Positions 1-8,554 of a stretch of DNA of 32,020 nucleotides are shown here, one piece after another. Within the stretch, counting starts at the first letter, position 1; each line of letters starts with the position of its first letter. Both the position numbers and the translations under genes were made by a program. This DNA comes from CAZTAO01 sp964611645. GTDB taxonomy: Bacteria > Armatimonadota > UBA5829. The notes under the pieces were generated by a model. The model was not told the DNA's origin. It searched no databases and saw nothing but the letters and a program-made list of their open reading frames with translations. The DNA lies in contig CAZTAO010000052.1 of NCBI GenBank assembly GCA_964611645.1, positions 1-32,020 of the forward strand. The letters are read 5' to 3'.

Positions 1-1
1 G

Positions 2-280
2 AGACTTCATCACAATGAATGCTCGAAGTGGGGAGATAAATCAAGTCGGGGAATAGGAGGAACTCGCAAAGGCCCCGGGACCGCCAAGGGGCTGATCGCG
101 TTCCCGTACCAGGGGTCGGGTACAACTTTTTTGAACTATTTTCGTCAGGCACCCAACCAAATGCCTCGAAAAACCCATCCACAGTCATGTAGGAGTAATA
201 TCGAGAACCGCAACGGGCAATACGACGTGGCCCTATATTGCGGTCTGCATCCTGACTGCAACGAGAAGAATGGAGGCTAA
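2..280 (+). CDS. Partial hypothetical protein, 3' end of a gene cut by the left edge
   Basis: A frame is open from the left edge to a TAA at 278-280, giving about 92 codons without an obvious need for an internal start. The predicted tail contains several cysteines, including a YCGLHPDC segment near the C-terminus. I do not recognise a family. An internal ATG at 161 would give a 39-residue protein, but the openness of the frame upstream favours the end of a longer gene. Its last codons carry the GGAGG ribosome-binding site of the next small ORF, which suggests translational coupling. The evidence is only the open frame and the spacing to the next ORF, so this remains tentative. Confidence 0.35.
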   Translation, partial: RLHHNECSKWGDKSSRGIGGTRKGPGTAKGLIAFPYQGSGTTFLNYFRQAPNQMPRKTHPQSCRSNIENRNGQYDVALYCGLHPDCNEKNGG

Positions 281-285
281 CCCAG

Positions 286-456
286 ATGAAGCTATTCAAT
301 CCGATACTGCGCGTGAGAGCTTGGCATCAGCGCGGCCTGATAGTGAGAGCCGTCCGGCAGATGCCCGTGCCGAAGCCCTCGAAAGACGCCAAGAAGCGGC
401 TGTTGGAGGTGCTGGCAGCAGAGGGGTGTATCCTAACGGGTGACCTGAAGGATTGA
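286..456 (+). CDS. Small hypothetical protein (56 aa)
   Basis: ATG at 286 follows a GGAGG at 272-276 with 9 nt spacing, and starts 5 nt after the stop of the upstream partial ORF. The product is 56 residues and very basic in its first half (several Arg, a PKPSKDAKKR segment), followed by a short amphipathic helix and ILTGDLKD at the C-terminus. Composition and ribosome-binding site look genuine, but no family is recognised. It could be a free small protein or the surviving start of a longer gene, since the same frame reopens after the TGA. Confidence 0.38.
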   Translation: MKLFNPILRVRAWHQRGLIVRAVRQMPVPKPSKDAKKRLLEVLAAEGCILTGDLKD

Positions 457-645
457 GTCTGCCCCGTGGCATCTACTGGCGCGTGGGGTTCCAGCCCGGC
501 GGTGAATCATTCTACAGGCGAGTGCTTGTCCCCAGTGATACTCGCAGGCAAGCGCGTGACCACTGCGTGGTGCTACGTGGCCGGACCCGGGGTTGCCGGG
601 ATGCTGGTGCCGACGGGACTGACGAAGTGGGGGCAGAACTACCGC

Positions 646-1335
646 CTACTCTCGGCTGAACAGGTAGAACTCAATGTCGTCCGGTCTGACACCAAGCTGG
701 TTGGCCCAGTCGTTGAGCAGGGCCACGTATCTTTCGTATCCCGCAGGGTACTCCTGGACTGAGCAGGACGTTCCGTAGGAGTCCCATGTCAGACTCAAAT
801 ACTCAGTGTGGTCGATTCCGGCGGCAGACATAAGCTTGTGGAGAGCATTCGCAACTACCGAATCGAGAACTAGGGGCAGCGGCTTGGAGTCCAGGGCAAG
901 CCCGGCGGCGTACAGGAATTTGGACTTGAATGACGGGCCGCACTTGTTCAAGTTCAGCGCCTTGTAGGCCCTGTAGATATTTCCGTGCGCCACCAGGTCA
1001 AACGTGGTGTCTATCTGCTCTGTGGCGTCCGGCGTGGAGAGCATTGCGTCGGTTCGATATGCGCCGTAGCCGGTTGTGCCGAATCCCCAGAGCATTGCCG
1101 CAAGGAATAGCTGCCTGACTGTTGCCTGCTTATCTATTACCCACTTGCCGATGTCGGCAAGGCTCTGCCTACAGAGTCTTTCGGGATAGCGGTCGATCAG
1201 CGCCCGGAAGTCATTGTCATACCCGAAGTACCGCATCCAGGTATCGGCATAGTACTCGATGAATACATCGCGCCGTGTGTCTTCTTTAGCCAGAAACCTC
1301 TTCACACCCTGCAAACTACTCGGAACGTCAATCAT
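646..1335 (-). CDS. 8-oxoguanine DNA glycosylase OGG-fold protein (HhH-GPD-like)
   Basis: This 229-residue protein resembles the family annotated as '8-oxoguanine DNA glycosylase OGG fold protein'. The recognisable order is: WGFGTTGYGAYRT in the first half (residues about 84-96), an FKSKFLYAAG segment (about 136-145) at the position where this fold carries its catalytic-type lysine, a PLVLDSVVANAL segment, and a C-terminal YVALLNDWANQLGV...DDIEFYLF motif. The lysine in the middle segment is consistent with glycosylase/lyase chemistry, but activity on oxidised guanine is inferred from the family name only. The ATG is preceded by GGAGG with 8 nt spacing. The gene stands alone, divergent from the DUF499 operon. 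Proteins of this type recur in accessory islands, so a role in sensing or processing modified foreign DNA is possible but unproven. Confidence 0.7.
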   Translation of the reverse strand: MIDVPSSLQGVKRFLAKEDTRRDVFIEYYADTWMRYFGYDNDFRALIDRYPERLCRQSLADIGKWVIDKQATVRQLFLAAMLWGFGTTGYGAYRTDAMLSTPDATEQIDTTFDLVAHGNIYRAYKALNLNKCGPSFKSKFLYAAGLALDSKPLPLVLDSVVANALHKLMSAAGIDHTEYLSLTWDSYGTSCSVQEYPAGYERYVALLNDWANQLGVRPDDIEFYLFSRE

Positions 1336-1559
1336 TGAGGTAGCCTCCCGTGTAAGCTGCGATCCTGAGAGAATGCGGCACGTAGTCTTGTGCGAACGCT
1401 TTCAGGTAGGCTGTCGCGCGCCGATAGACTATGATTATAGTCCGCCAAGCTCTACTTGCCAAGTTTGCGAAGTGCTACTGATCGGTTTCAAGCGTCGCCC
1501 CGTGAAGTGTGGCGGCCCCATATCTCAGTCCGGAACCGCCACTTCAATCAATATGGCTG

Positions 1560-1775
1560 CTATGTTCTGATAGATAATAGCGTAAGAATGACAGACAGTA
1601 AGGCGAAATACAGGGAAAGCGGTCCGCCTGCGATTGATAGCAGGCCGAGAATAGCGCTAGCGTACCCCAGCGTCTGGCACCGATATGGATGGCCCGCACA
1701 ACCACGGCGGAAGTGCCAGTGCTCAAATACCAGATATGCACTTCTTTGTCTAATTTGTTTTTTCGTTTTCTTCAT
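1560..1775 (-). CDS. Possible small membrane protein (71 aa)
   Basis: The ORF starts with a lysine/arginine-rich segment (MKKTKKQIRQR) and ends with a strongly hydrophobic stretch of about 35 residues (TLGYASAILGLLSIAGG, then PLSLYFALLSVILTLLSI) that could form one hairpin or two short transmembrane helices. The pattern recalls DUF4190-type small membrane proteins. ATG is preceded by GGAG with about 9 nt spacing inside an AT-rich leader. Two cysteines lie just before the membrane part. No neighbour points to a function. The case rests on hydrophobic patterning and the ribosome-binding site, so a chance ORF cannot be excluded. Confidence 0.4.
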   Translation of the reverse strand: MKKTKKQIRQRSAYLVFEHWHFRRGCAGHPYRCQTLGYASAILGLLSIAGGPLSLYFALLSVILTLLSIRT

Positions 1776-2232
1776 TTATTTATACTCCATTTGGTCAGTA
1801 TTTGCAGGAAGCAAGCCTGGAAACCGGCTAAGGACCATTGCTGCATCCGCTTGACATAGTAATAGACAAGTTGGACGACAGAAAGTAACAAGGTAAGAGA
1901 GTAATAGTTAGGAAAAGATATGTATAACGAGAGCCTGTTGCAATGCGGCGAGAATGGGCGAATGTTTCCCAGAATGGAAGCAGCGGGCTGGAGTAGCTTC
2001 CTTGCCTGCAGTCCCGCTCCGCTGACAACTCCTGGCGAGGCGTTGTGGTATCATACTGCGAAGTCGGAGAACCCTGTTCCCTGCGGACGCAGGACATCAC
2101 TCAAGGCGTGTGGAATAATACGTCTGTGTGGGCTGTGTTTCCTTGATCAGTCTGCCGACCACTTTCTCGGACCATCGCCAGAAGTACCTCGGAGCGGCGA
2201 AGTTACCAAACGGTCACAAGGAGCGTTCATAC
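1776..2232. other. Intergenic leader between divergent genes
   Basis: About 450 bases with no convincing gene. The left part is AT-rich (T-runs around 1751-1790) and probably holds the promoter of the minus-strand small membrane ORF. The right part should hold the promoter of the DUF499 operon. An isolated TTGACA at 1851-1856 has no good -10 partner. Short ORFs crossing this stretch show no protein-like pattern. Confidence 0.5.
2046..2054 (+). promoter_or_regulatory. Candidate extended -10 promoter of the DUF499 operon
   Basis: TGG followed by TATCAT (2049-2054) is an extended -10 element with five of six consensus bases. It lies about 180 bases upstream of the GTG start. A CTGACA at 2022-2027 is too far (21 bp) to be a proper -35. 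This is a motif match only. Confidence 0.28.
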
Positions 2233-5139
2233 GTGAAGACAATCTACGAGTGCTGTAAACTGCGTCCGGAAGTCCTTCGGGGGGATCTGGACGATGCCAT
2301 ATTCGCGGCTGATTTCGGGCACGTGGTTGAGGGGGCCAAGGCTCCGAACGTCTACCTCAAGCCAGAGGAGTTCTTCAGGAACACTCACCCGGCTGCCAGG
2401 CTCAAGAAGGTCGTTACCACTATATTTGAGCGTTTGGCCGATCCCAAGGAGGCTGGTGCGCTTATCCGCTTGAGCACAGGGTTCGGTGGTGGCAAGACCC
2501 ACACGCTGATAGCCCTCTGGCACTTGGCGAACCACATTGATGAACCTGCCCTTGGCAGTGAACTTCTGCCTGCTGCCGGACGACCCAAGAGGATAGCTGT
2601 GGCCGGTATAGACGGCGACAAGACCGGCACTAATGTGTGTCTGCAGCATGGCAATTTCCAAACCCATAGTCTCTGGGGCGAGATAGCCTACCAGTTGGGC
2701 GGCGACACGGGATACGCGAAGGTAAAGGATGTGGACAATCCTGAGACGGTCCCGCACTCTGCACTCATCCGAGAGATGATGCCGAACGATCAACCAGTTC
2801 TGATCCTGCTCGATGAAGTCGTGCTCTATATGACCAAGCTCTCGGAACAGGGTAGAAGGGCTTTGCTCTCTTTCATCAACTCCCTGATCTCTGAGGTAAG
2901 GGCGCGCAGTCAGGCCGTTCTTGTGATTTCCGATCCAGCCTCTCAGGCTTCCTATCAGAAGGAGGCTGCCGAACTTACTGAGATGGCCGCTCTGGAGACA
3001 GCCCACGGCCTGGACGACGTTCTCGGGCGAAAGATGACGGACTTCGACCCCATCGGCGATGAAACTGCGCAAGTTATTGTTCGGCGGCTGTTTACCAGCG
3101 TTGACAAGAGCGGCGCAGACGAGGTCTCTTCCGAATACTACAATGCTTACTCCCGCATCTGCTCCAGCCACTCGGACTTGCTTCCGTCGGGCGTAGATAA
3201 CGCGGCGTATGCCAATCGGATCGTGGAGTGTTACCCGTTCCACCCGAGGCTGCTGGAAACCACCAAAGACAGGCTCGGAGCGATGCAGGTGTTTCAGAAG
3301 AGCCGCGGGACTCTCCGATTATTCGCACGAATACTGCGAGACATCTGGGATAGAGAACTGGACATTCCGCTCATCAGCGCCGGTGACATCAACTGGGCGA
3401 ATGAAAGCATACAGGGTGATCTCCTGCAGCGTCTGAACAAAGACAATTTCAAGGCGGCTGTTGATGCTGATGTGATAAAGCACGCGGGCCAACTGGACGA
3501 AAGCTACTCAACGGATATTCACCGCCGCGTGGCTTCGGCCCTGCTGCTGGAGAGCCTGCCGATGACCACCAATGCCGCTATGGACAAGCGCGACATTGCT
3601 CTTGCGACCTTGCGACCCAGCGAAGTCGGCAATGAACCCGGTGAGGCTATGGATCGCCTGATCGGCGTCTGCTGGCACACCTACAAGAACGACACCGGCG
3701 ACAGATTCCAGTTCAGATACGAGCCGAATGCCAACAAGATCATCGAGGAAACCCTGGATCGGATCGACATCGAAGACGCCAAGGCGCAGGTTCGCGCCAC
3801 TGTGTTGGGCTATTATCGCGGTAGCAGCGCGTTTGACCTGAAAGCCTACCCTGACAAGTCCAGCGCAGTGGAGGATTCTGCCAAGCTGAAGCTGGCGCTC
3901 TGCGATTCCGAGCAGCTTGCTCATTCGGTATGCGACTATGACGACGACTCCGACCCGGCGGCCAAGCGGCCGCGTCGGTTCCGCAATGCTATCCTGGCAG
4001 TTGCTCCGGCAGCATCGGCATTCAACGACGCGGTTGGGGCAATGCGGTGGAAAATGGCGGCGGAGCAGGTCCGCAAGGATCACAAGGACAGCAAGGAACT
4101 CCGGAATCAGGTCGATAGCACAATGCCTGCCCTCAATAAGCGCGCGCAAATATCGGCGTGTCGCGCATTCAGTCGAGTGGTGTTCTCGGGGAGGGAGTCT
4201 GTCTCGCTGGATGAGCAGTATCTGGTCTCGGATGAAAACTTCATGCAGGCTCCCAACGGCCAGGCGAAGCTCAAGAAGTTTCTTGATGACGCCAAGCTCG
4301 TATACCAGGCGAGTGACGCGCTGGATGTAGATCTGCTGCTCAACTACTGCGTAAAAGGCTCTACCCCGGCGCTGGATCACCCAGGCGCTTACCCTGCCAG
4401 CGCTGTCCACGAGCGCGCCCTTTCCAGCGACAAGCTGCGCCTTATGATGGATGGTTCCCCGGTGAGAAACTCAATCCTCAAGGCGGTCGAATCCGGCAAA
4501 CTGCTGGTGCGCTTGCCAAACACGGAGGTATACGACTCCAAGGGCTGTGTCTTGGGGCCAGAGGGCCAAAGGAAACGTACCGAGGGCAAGAAGCTATTCA
4601 CGCTGAAGCTGGAAAGCGATGTCTTTGTCGCTCCGGCCAATGCGGATTGTGTTGCAAAGTGGACGGCCACGAACGAGGCCGAAGAACCAAAGAAGAAGGA
4701 TTTCCCTGATCCCCCCGGCAAACTGCCTACTGTTCGTGCCACCAACTGGGAAGATGCCGTAGACTACGCCAAGACGAGACCGCTTCAACAGATGACGCTC
4801 AAGGTGACGAAACCCGATTCGGCAAAGACGCTGGTGTCTATCGCACAGCCCTTCGGAGCGCAGTCTCTCTCCCTCACAGTTCGCGCGACAGGTCAGCTCA
4901 AAGACGGTGGTACAGCAGGGTTCGTGGTTGAGGGCGTCAAGCACAACTGCAATCTTGCTCCCATCGAGTTCGCTGCCAAGCTGAACCGCGTTATGGACGA
5001 TGAGGCAGAGTTTTTCACCGAACTGTCACTGGAATTCGGCGACGACGGACTGAAAGACGCCGCACCGAAACTGGAAAAGGCCCAGGACGCGGCCTCAGAG
5101 GACATCGAACTGGATGCTGAGTTTGGCAAGGAGGCTTGA
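2233..5139 (+). CDS. DUF499 (COG1483-like) AAA+ ATPase of an anti-phage-type operon
   Basis: The 968-residue protein is a DUF499-type predicted ATPase. A P-loop GFGGGKTHT lies at residues 83-91 (K88), the Walker B strand is LILLDEVV with D194/E195, and the N-terminal RPEVLRGDLDDAIFAADFG is typical of the family. The remaining C-terminal 600 residues carry no motif I can name. I chose GTG at 2233 because AAGGAG at 2218-2223 precedes it by 9 nt and the conserved family start follows; an earlier in-frame ATG at 2128 would add 35 residues unlike the family. DUF499 ATPases co-occur with DUF1156 methylases and helicases in defence loci. The likely role is an ATP-driven sensor or translocation component acting on DNA with the three downstream products. 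It is the first gene of a four-gene operon. Confidence 0.88.
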   Translation: MKTIYECCKLRPEVLRGDLDDAIFAADFGHVVEGAKAPNVYLKPEEFFRNTHPAARLKKVVTTIFERLADPKEAGALIRLSTGFGGGKTHTLIALWHLANHIDEPALGSELLPAAGRPKRIAVAGIDGDKTGTNVCLQHGNFQTHSLWGEIAYQLGGDTGYAKVKDVDNPETVPHSALIREMMPNDQPVLILLDEVVLYMTKLSEQGRRALLSFINSLISEVRARSQAVLVISDPASQASYQKEAAELTEMAALETAHGLDDVLGRKMTDFDPIGDETAQVIVRRLFTSVDKSGADEVSSEYYNAYSRICSSHSDLLPSGVDNAAYANRIVECYPFHPRLLETTKDRLGAMQVFQKSRGTLRLFARILRDIWDRELDIPLISAGDINWANESIQGDLLQRLNKDNFKAAVDADVIKHAGQLDESYSTDIHRRVASALLLESLPMTTNAAMDKRDIALATLRPSEVGNEPGEAMDRLIGVCWHTYKNDTGDRFQFRYEPNANKIIEETLDRIDIEDAKAQVRATVLGYYRGSSAFDLKAYPDKSSAVEDSAKLKLALCDSEQLAHSVCDYDDDSDPAAKRPRRFRNAILAVAPAASAFNDAVGAMRWKMAAEQVRKDHKDSKELRNQVDSTMPALNKRAQISACRAFSRVVFSGRESVSLDEQYLVSDENFMQAPNGQAKLKKFLDDAKLVYQASDALDVDLLLNYCVKGSTPALDHPGAYPASAVHERALSSDKLRLMMDGSPVRNSILKAVESGKLLVRLPNTEVYDSKGCVLGPEGQRKRTEGKKLFTLKLESDVFVAPANADCVAKWTATNEAEEPKKKDFPDPPGKLPTVRATNWEDAVDYAKTRPLQQMTLKVTKPDSAKTLVSIAQPFGAQSLSLTVRATGQLKDGGTAGFVVEGVKHNCNLAPIEFAAKLNRVMDDEAEFFTELSLEFGDDGLKDAAPKLEKAQDAASEDIELDAEFGKEA

Positions 5140-5141
5140 GT

Positions 5142-5615
5142 TTGAGGCTTATTAGATATGCTCCTTTCGCTCTCAGAATTGTAGAGCGCAGCGGAGGTAA
5201 GGCGGCTATCGTCTACAGGCGGAAGGCTGACAAGAACGGCAAGGACCGGCTCCAACGGCTTTGTGCTATCTCCACACTGGCCTACACGGCAGGCACGCCC
5301 CTGCTCCGCGATGCTGTTTACAAGTCCGTCGTGGAGGCTCCTGCAAGTCGGCGCGCCGCCAGTGAAGAACCTCGCCGAACAAATGGCCTCAGCGCCGGTG
5401 AGTTCTACCCTTTGGATGCGGACTGGGGCGCAAAGGTGGCTTGCTTCGCCTACCTGGCCGCCGGGCTTGGCAATGCTGAGAGGCTGATGAAGGCAGCGGG
5501 CCAGTTGAGGAATGCTGACGCGAATGAGGCAGCTTGGTGGCTGGGGATGCTCACCAGGGATGACAATACTCGCCCTCTGCGAGCGCTGCGCATACTTACG
5601 GAGGCTGTGGAATGA
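5142..5615 (+). CDS. Small conserved partner protein of the DUF499/DUF1156 operon
   Basis: A protein of about 157 residues, rich in Ala/Arg/Leu and predicted to be largely helical, with a basic N-terminal part (VYRRKADKNGKDR) and an AAWWLGMLTRDD segment near the end. I see no enzyme motif. TTG at 5142 follows AAGGAGG (5128-5134) by 7 nt. A TTG at 5136 overlaps the preceding stop but is too close to that ribosome-binding site. Its last codon overlaps the methylase start (ATGA). Small proteins occupy this slot in related DUF499 clusters (DUF3780- or DUF7680-type names come to mind, unverified). It probably bridges or regulates the ATPase and methylase. Confidence 0.72.
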   Translation: MRLIRYAPFALRIVERSGGKAAIVYRRKADKNGKDRLQRLCAISTLAYTAGTPLLRDAVYKSVVEAPASRRAASEEPRRTNGLSAGEFYPLDADWGAKVACFAYLAAGLGNAERLMKAAGQLRNADANEAAWWLGMLTRDDNTRPLRALRILTEAVE

Positions 5616-8551
5616 GCAAGCCAAGGCTGCTGATAGAGGACTGGCTGCCAGTGCAGGCTCTGAGCGTGGAGTGCATGCGTGAACGCGGTGCAAGCAGCGC
5701 GCTGCCTCCCACCAATTTCCTGCACGTATGGTGGGCGCGGCGTCCGCTGACAATATCACGGGCGGCCGTTCTGGGGAGTCTGCTGCCTGCGGATTTCGAT
5801 AGGGCCACATTCGAGAGACTTTTGGGGTTCGGGTGCTCCGGTAACGAACTAGTATCTTTGCGCGCGCGAATGGACACCGGAGAAAAGGTGGTTGGTGGCT
5901 TCGCTTGTGGCCGCGCTTTCTCCAACACGATAAGGGACACTGACACTATAGTCGCTTCGGATGCTATGGTTGCTTTTTGGGGAAAACTGCCGACGGTGAT
6001 CGACCCCATGTCTGGTGGCGGTTCTATCCCCCTGGAGGCGGCGAGACTGGGGCTAACGACATTGGCTAGCGAGCTAAACCCTGTTGCCTGCTCGGTTCTT
6101 GAAGCCACGCTGGACTATCCATTTCGCTTTGGAGCCAAGTTGGCTGAGAAAGCCCGCGCATGGGGTGCGGTTTGGGAGAAGCGCTGTACCGAACGTCTCG
6201 ATCCATTCTACCCCAGGGAGAAGCTGGCGACAGTTCATGCTTACATCCTCGCTCGCACCGTCCCCTGTCCCGACACTGGGCATCCGACACCCTTAGTGGC
6301 CGATTGGAGTCTGTCGCGGCCCAAAGGAGGCCTGCACATTGTCGCCGAACCAATTGTGCTGGACAAGGATGCCGGCAAGTGGACGATTCGTGTGCAGCAA
6401 GTGGGCAAAGGCGCTGGCCAGCTTCGGCAGCCTCCACAACCCACTTATGGAGACGGCAAGGGAGTCTCACTCTTCAAGAACACCGTCATCTCCAAAGACT
6501 ACATCAAGGCAATGGCACAGCAGGGCAAGATGGGCAGTGTGCTTTATGCTGTAGCGACCAAGGCCACCACCAAGCTTGATTTCAGACCTGCCAATGACAC
6601 TGATCGCCGCGCTCTGGAGGAAGCCGAAAAAGAACTTGAGCGGCTGAGACCCCAATGGGAGCAGGACGGGGTTATCCCAACTGAAGCCATTCCCATTGGC
6701 GACAAGACACGCGAGCCGCTTAGAGCAGGAATGCGGGGCTTTGCCGATATGTTTTCCCCTCGCCAGCTTCTTGTTCTTGGGACGCTGGTGGAAGAACTGC
6801 ACCGTCTCCGGCCTGAGATCATTGCCGAAGAGGGCGAGGATGTCGGGCGCGCGGTTGAGCATTTGCTGGCGCTGGGGTTCGATAAGTTCGCGGACAGGAA
6901 CTCGGTGATGACGCGCTGGGTTCCCTCGTATGAGCGACTCACTAACACGTTCGATAGGCACGACTTCTCGTTCAAGTCGACATTCGGAGAAATGGCTGCT
7001 ACCTCCTCTGGGAATGGCCTGCAGTGGGCGGTTGCCAACGTTGCTAAGGCCCTCGGAGAGATTTCATCACTTCCCCGCGCCGAAAGCGCATTGCCAGTCA
7101 AAGTGTGTCAGGGAAGTGCGACCAACCTGCTTGACGTTGATGATAATAGCGTTACTGCAATGGTTATCGATCCGCCTTACGCGGACAACGTTCAGTATTC
7201 GGAACTGGCAGATTTCTTCTACGTTTGGCTGAAACGGACTCAGGGCTATAGACGCCCTGAGTGGTTCAGCACATACCTCTGCGATCACGATCAGGAGGCT
7301 GTAGTCAATATCAGCCGTCATCGCGACAACGGCATGCTGAAGGCTTCCCAGGCGCGGGAGAAAGCGCACAACTTCTACCGGAACCTGATGACGGATGCAT
7401 TCAGAGAGGCGCATCGGGTCCTCAGGGATGATGGCGTCCTTACCGTAATGTTCACACACAAGAAGCAGGAAGCATGGGCGACACTCTTCGACTCTCTTAT
7501 TGATGCCGGTTTCACTATTACGGCAACATTTCCAGTGCAAACCGAGAGCCAGCACAGCCTGCACCAGGCCGGCAAAAACGCTGCTCAAAGCACCGTGATC
7601 CTCGTCTCGCGGAAACGTGAGCCAGGCGCCGGGATGCATTACTACGATGACCGTATGCAGCAGGAGATCAGGCAAGCCGCCCAGAAAGCCGCAGAGGGGT
7701 TCAAGGGTGAGGGACTGCTGCCCGTTGACCAACTGGTTGGCGCTTTTGGTCCAGCTATGACGGTGTTCAGTAAGTACGAGGAAGTAAGGCGTGACACAGG
7801 TGAAAGAGTCGGCACCATCGATGCAATGCAGGCCACCGCAGATGCTGTAGCGGAATGGCGCGTAGATCAGCTTGCCGAAAGAGGACTTGATGGGGTTGAC
7901 GCCGAGAGTCGGTTCTACCTTCTGTGCTGGGATGTGCTCCGTGCAGCCAAGTTCAGATTCAACGAGGCTTCACTGCTGGGCAAGGCTGTGGGCATGGACG
8001 TCTCACGCCTGAGCGATACAGGTCTGATCGAGAAGGCTGCCGAGTGGGTCAAGATGCTTCCCGCAACTGCGCGGCGACGAGAGAAACCTGTCAAGACACA
8101 GATGGAGCAACTGGCCTTGTTTGAGGGTATGGGTCGCAGGAAGACGGCTGTAAGCCGAAAAGTACACCCAGGCGATGAATACTTCGCCAGCGCCATAGAC
8201 ATGTGTCATGCCCTGGCCATACGCTTCATTGACGGGCAGACCGAGCATAACGGGATCGCCAACGCAAAGACGCTCGCGTACCAGATGGGCTGGGGAGCTG
8301 ATAGCCCTTGCGCCAAACTGATGACTGCGCTCCTGGAGGCTGCGCCAGTGGCGGTTCGCTACGCAGGAAAAGGGAAGAAGAAGACTGCGGCGGATGAGTT
8401 CCCGGAGTTCAGAGCCTGGCATGCCATGCTGCAGCCTCTCTTTGGCATTGAGCCGCCGGAGTGGAAAGAACCTGCGAAGCCGCTGGTTTTGCTCAGTCCC
8501 GATGAAGACGAAGAAGACGATGAAGCCGAAGAAGAGGGCGCGGAGGAATAG
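5612..8551 (+). CDS. DUF1156 domain DNA methylase (COG1743-like, N6-adenine/N4-cytosine type)
   Basis: This 979-residue protein begins with the DUF1156 signature (LLIEDWLPVQALS, then PPTNFLHVWWARRPL). It carries DPMSGGGSIPLEAARLG at residue 131, resembling the AdoMet-binding motif, and DPPYADNVQYSEL at residue 520, the amino-methyltransferase catalytic DPPY motif. The order and separation suggest a permuted or split Rossmann fold with a large insertion. A helical domain follows, and the C-terminus is strongly acidic (EDEEDDEAEEE). The expected reaction is AdoMet-dependent methylation of an exocyclic amino group of adenine or cytosine in DNA, marking self DNA in a BREX/DISARM-like way. The ATG overlaps the previous stop (ATGA), implying translational coupling. 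The recognition sequence cannot be read from the gene. Confidence 0.88.
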   Translation: MSKPRLLIEDWLPVQALSVECMRERGASSALPPTNFLHVWWARRPLTISRAAVLGSLLPADFDRATFERLLGFGCSGNELVSLRARMDTGEKVVGGFACGRAFSNTIRDTDTIVASDAMVAFWGKLPTVIDPMSGGGSIPLEAARLGLTTLASELNPVACSVLEATLDYPFRFGAKLAEKARAWGAVWEKRCTERLDPFYPREKLATVHAYILARTVPCPDTGHPTPLVADWSLSRPKGGLHIVAEPIVLDKDAGKWTIRVQQVGKGAGQLRQPPQPTYGDGKGVSLFKNTVISKDYIKAMAQQGKMGSVLYAVATKATTKLDFRPANDTDRRALEEAEKELERLRPQWEQDGVIPTEAIPIGDKTREPLRAGMRGFADMFSPRQLLVLGTLVEELHRLRPEIIAEEGEDVGRAVEHLLALGFDKFADRNSVMTRWVPSYERLTNTFDRHDFSFKSTFGEMAATSSGNGLQWAVANVAKALGEISSLPRAESALPVKVCQGSATNLLDVDDNSVTAMVIDPPYADNVQYSELADFFYVWLKRTQGYRRPEWFSTYLCDHDQEAVVNISRHRDNGMLKASQAREKAHNFYRNLMTDAFREAHRVLRDDGVLTVMFTHKKQEAWATLFDSLIDAGFTITATFPVQTESQHSLHQAGKNAAQSTVILVSRKREPGAGMHYYDDRMQQEIRQAAQKAAEGFKGEGLLPVDQLVGAFGPAMTVFSKYEEVRRDTGERVGTIDAMQATADAVAEWRVDQLAERGLDGVDAESRFYLLCWDVLRAAKFRFNEASLLGKAVGMDVSRLSDTGLIEKAAEWVKMLPATARRREKPVKTQMEQLALFEGMGRRKTAVSRKVHPGDEYFASAIDMCHALAIRFIDGQTEHNGIANAKTLAYQMGWGADSPCAKLMTALLEAAPVAVRYAGKGKKKTAADEFPEFRAWHAMLQPLFGIEPPEWKEPAKPLVLLSPDEDEEDDEAEEEGAEE

Positions 8552-8554
8552 CTC

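Noticed and set aside
466..645. Open frame after the 56-aa ORF
   Set aside because: Same frame as the preceding ORF and some protein-like pattern, but no ribosome-binding site and its extended form runs into the antisense OGG-fold gene; not strong enough to call.
1851..1856. TTGACA as a -35 element
   Set aside because: No -10-like hexamer at 16-18 bases downstream.
2227..3243. Long minus-strand ORF opposite the DUF499 gene
   Set aside because: It overlaps a motif-confirmed gene on the plus strand and has no recognisable domain; a shadow frame of GC-rich coding DNA.
3508..4410. 300-codon minus-strand ORF within the DUF499 gene
   Set aside because: Same reason: antisense shadow without ribosome-binding site or domain.
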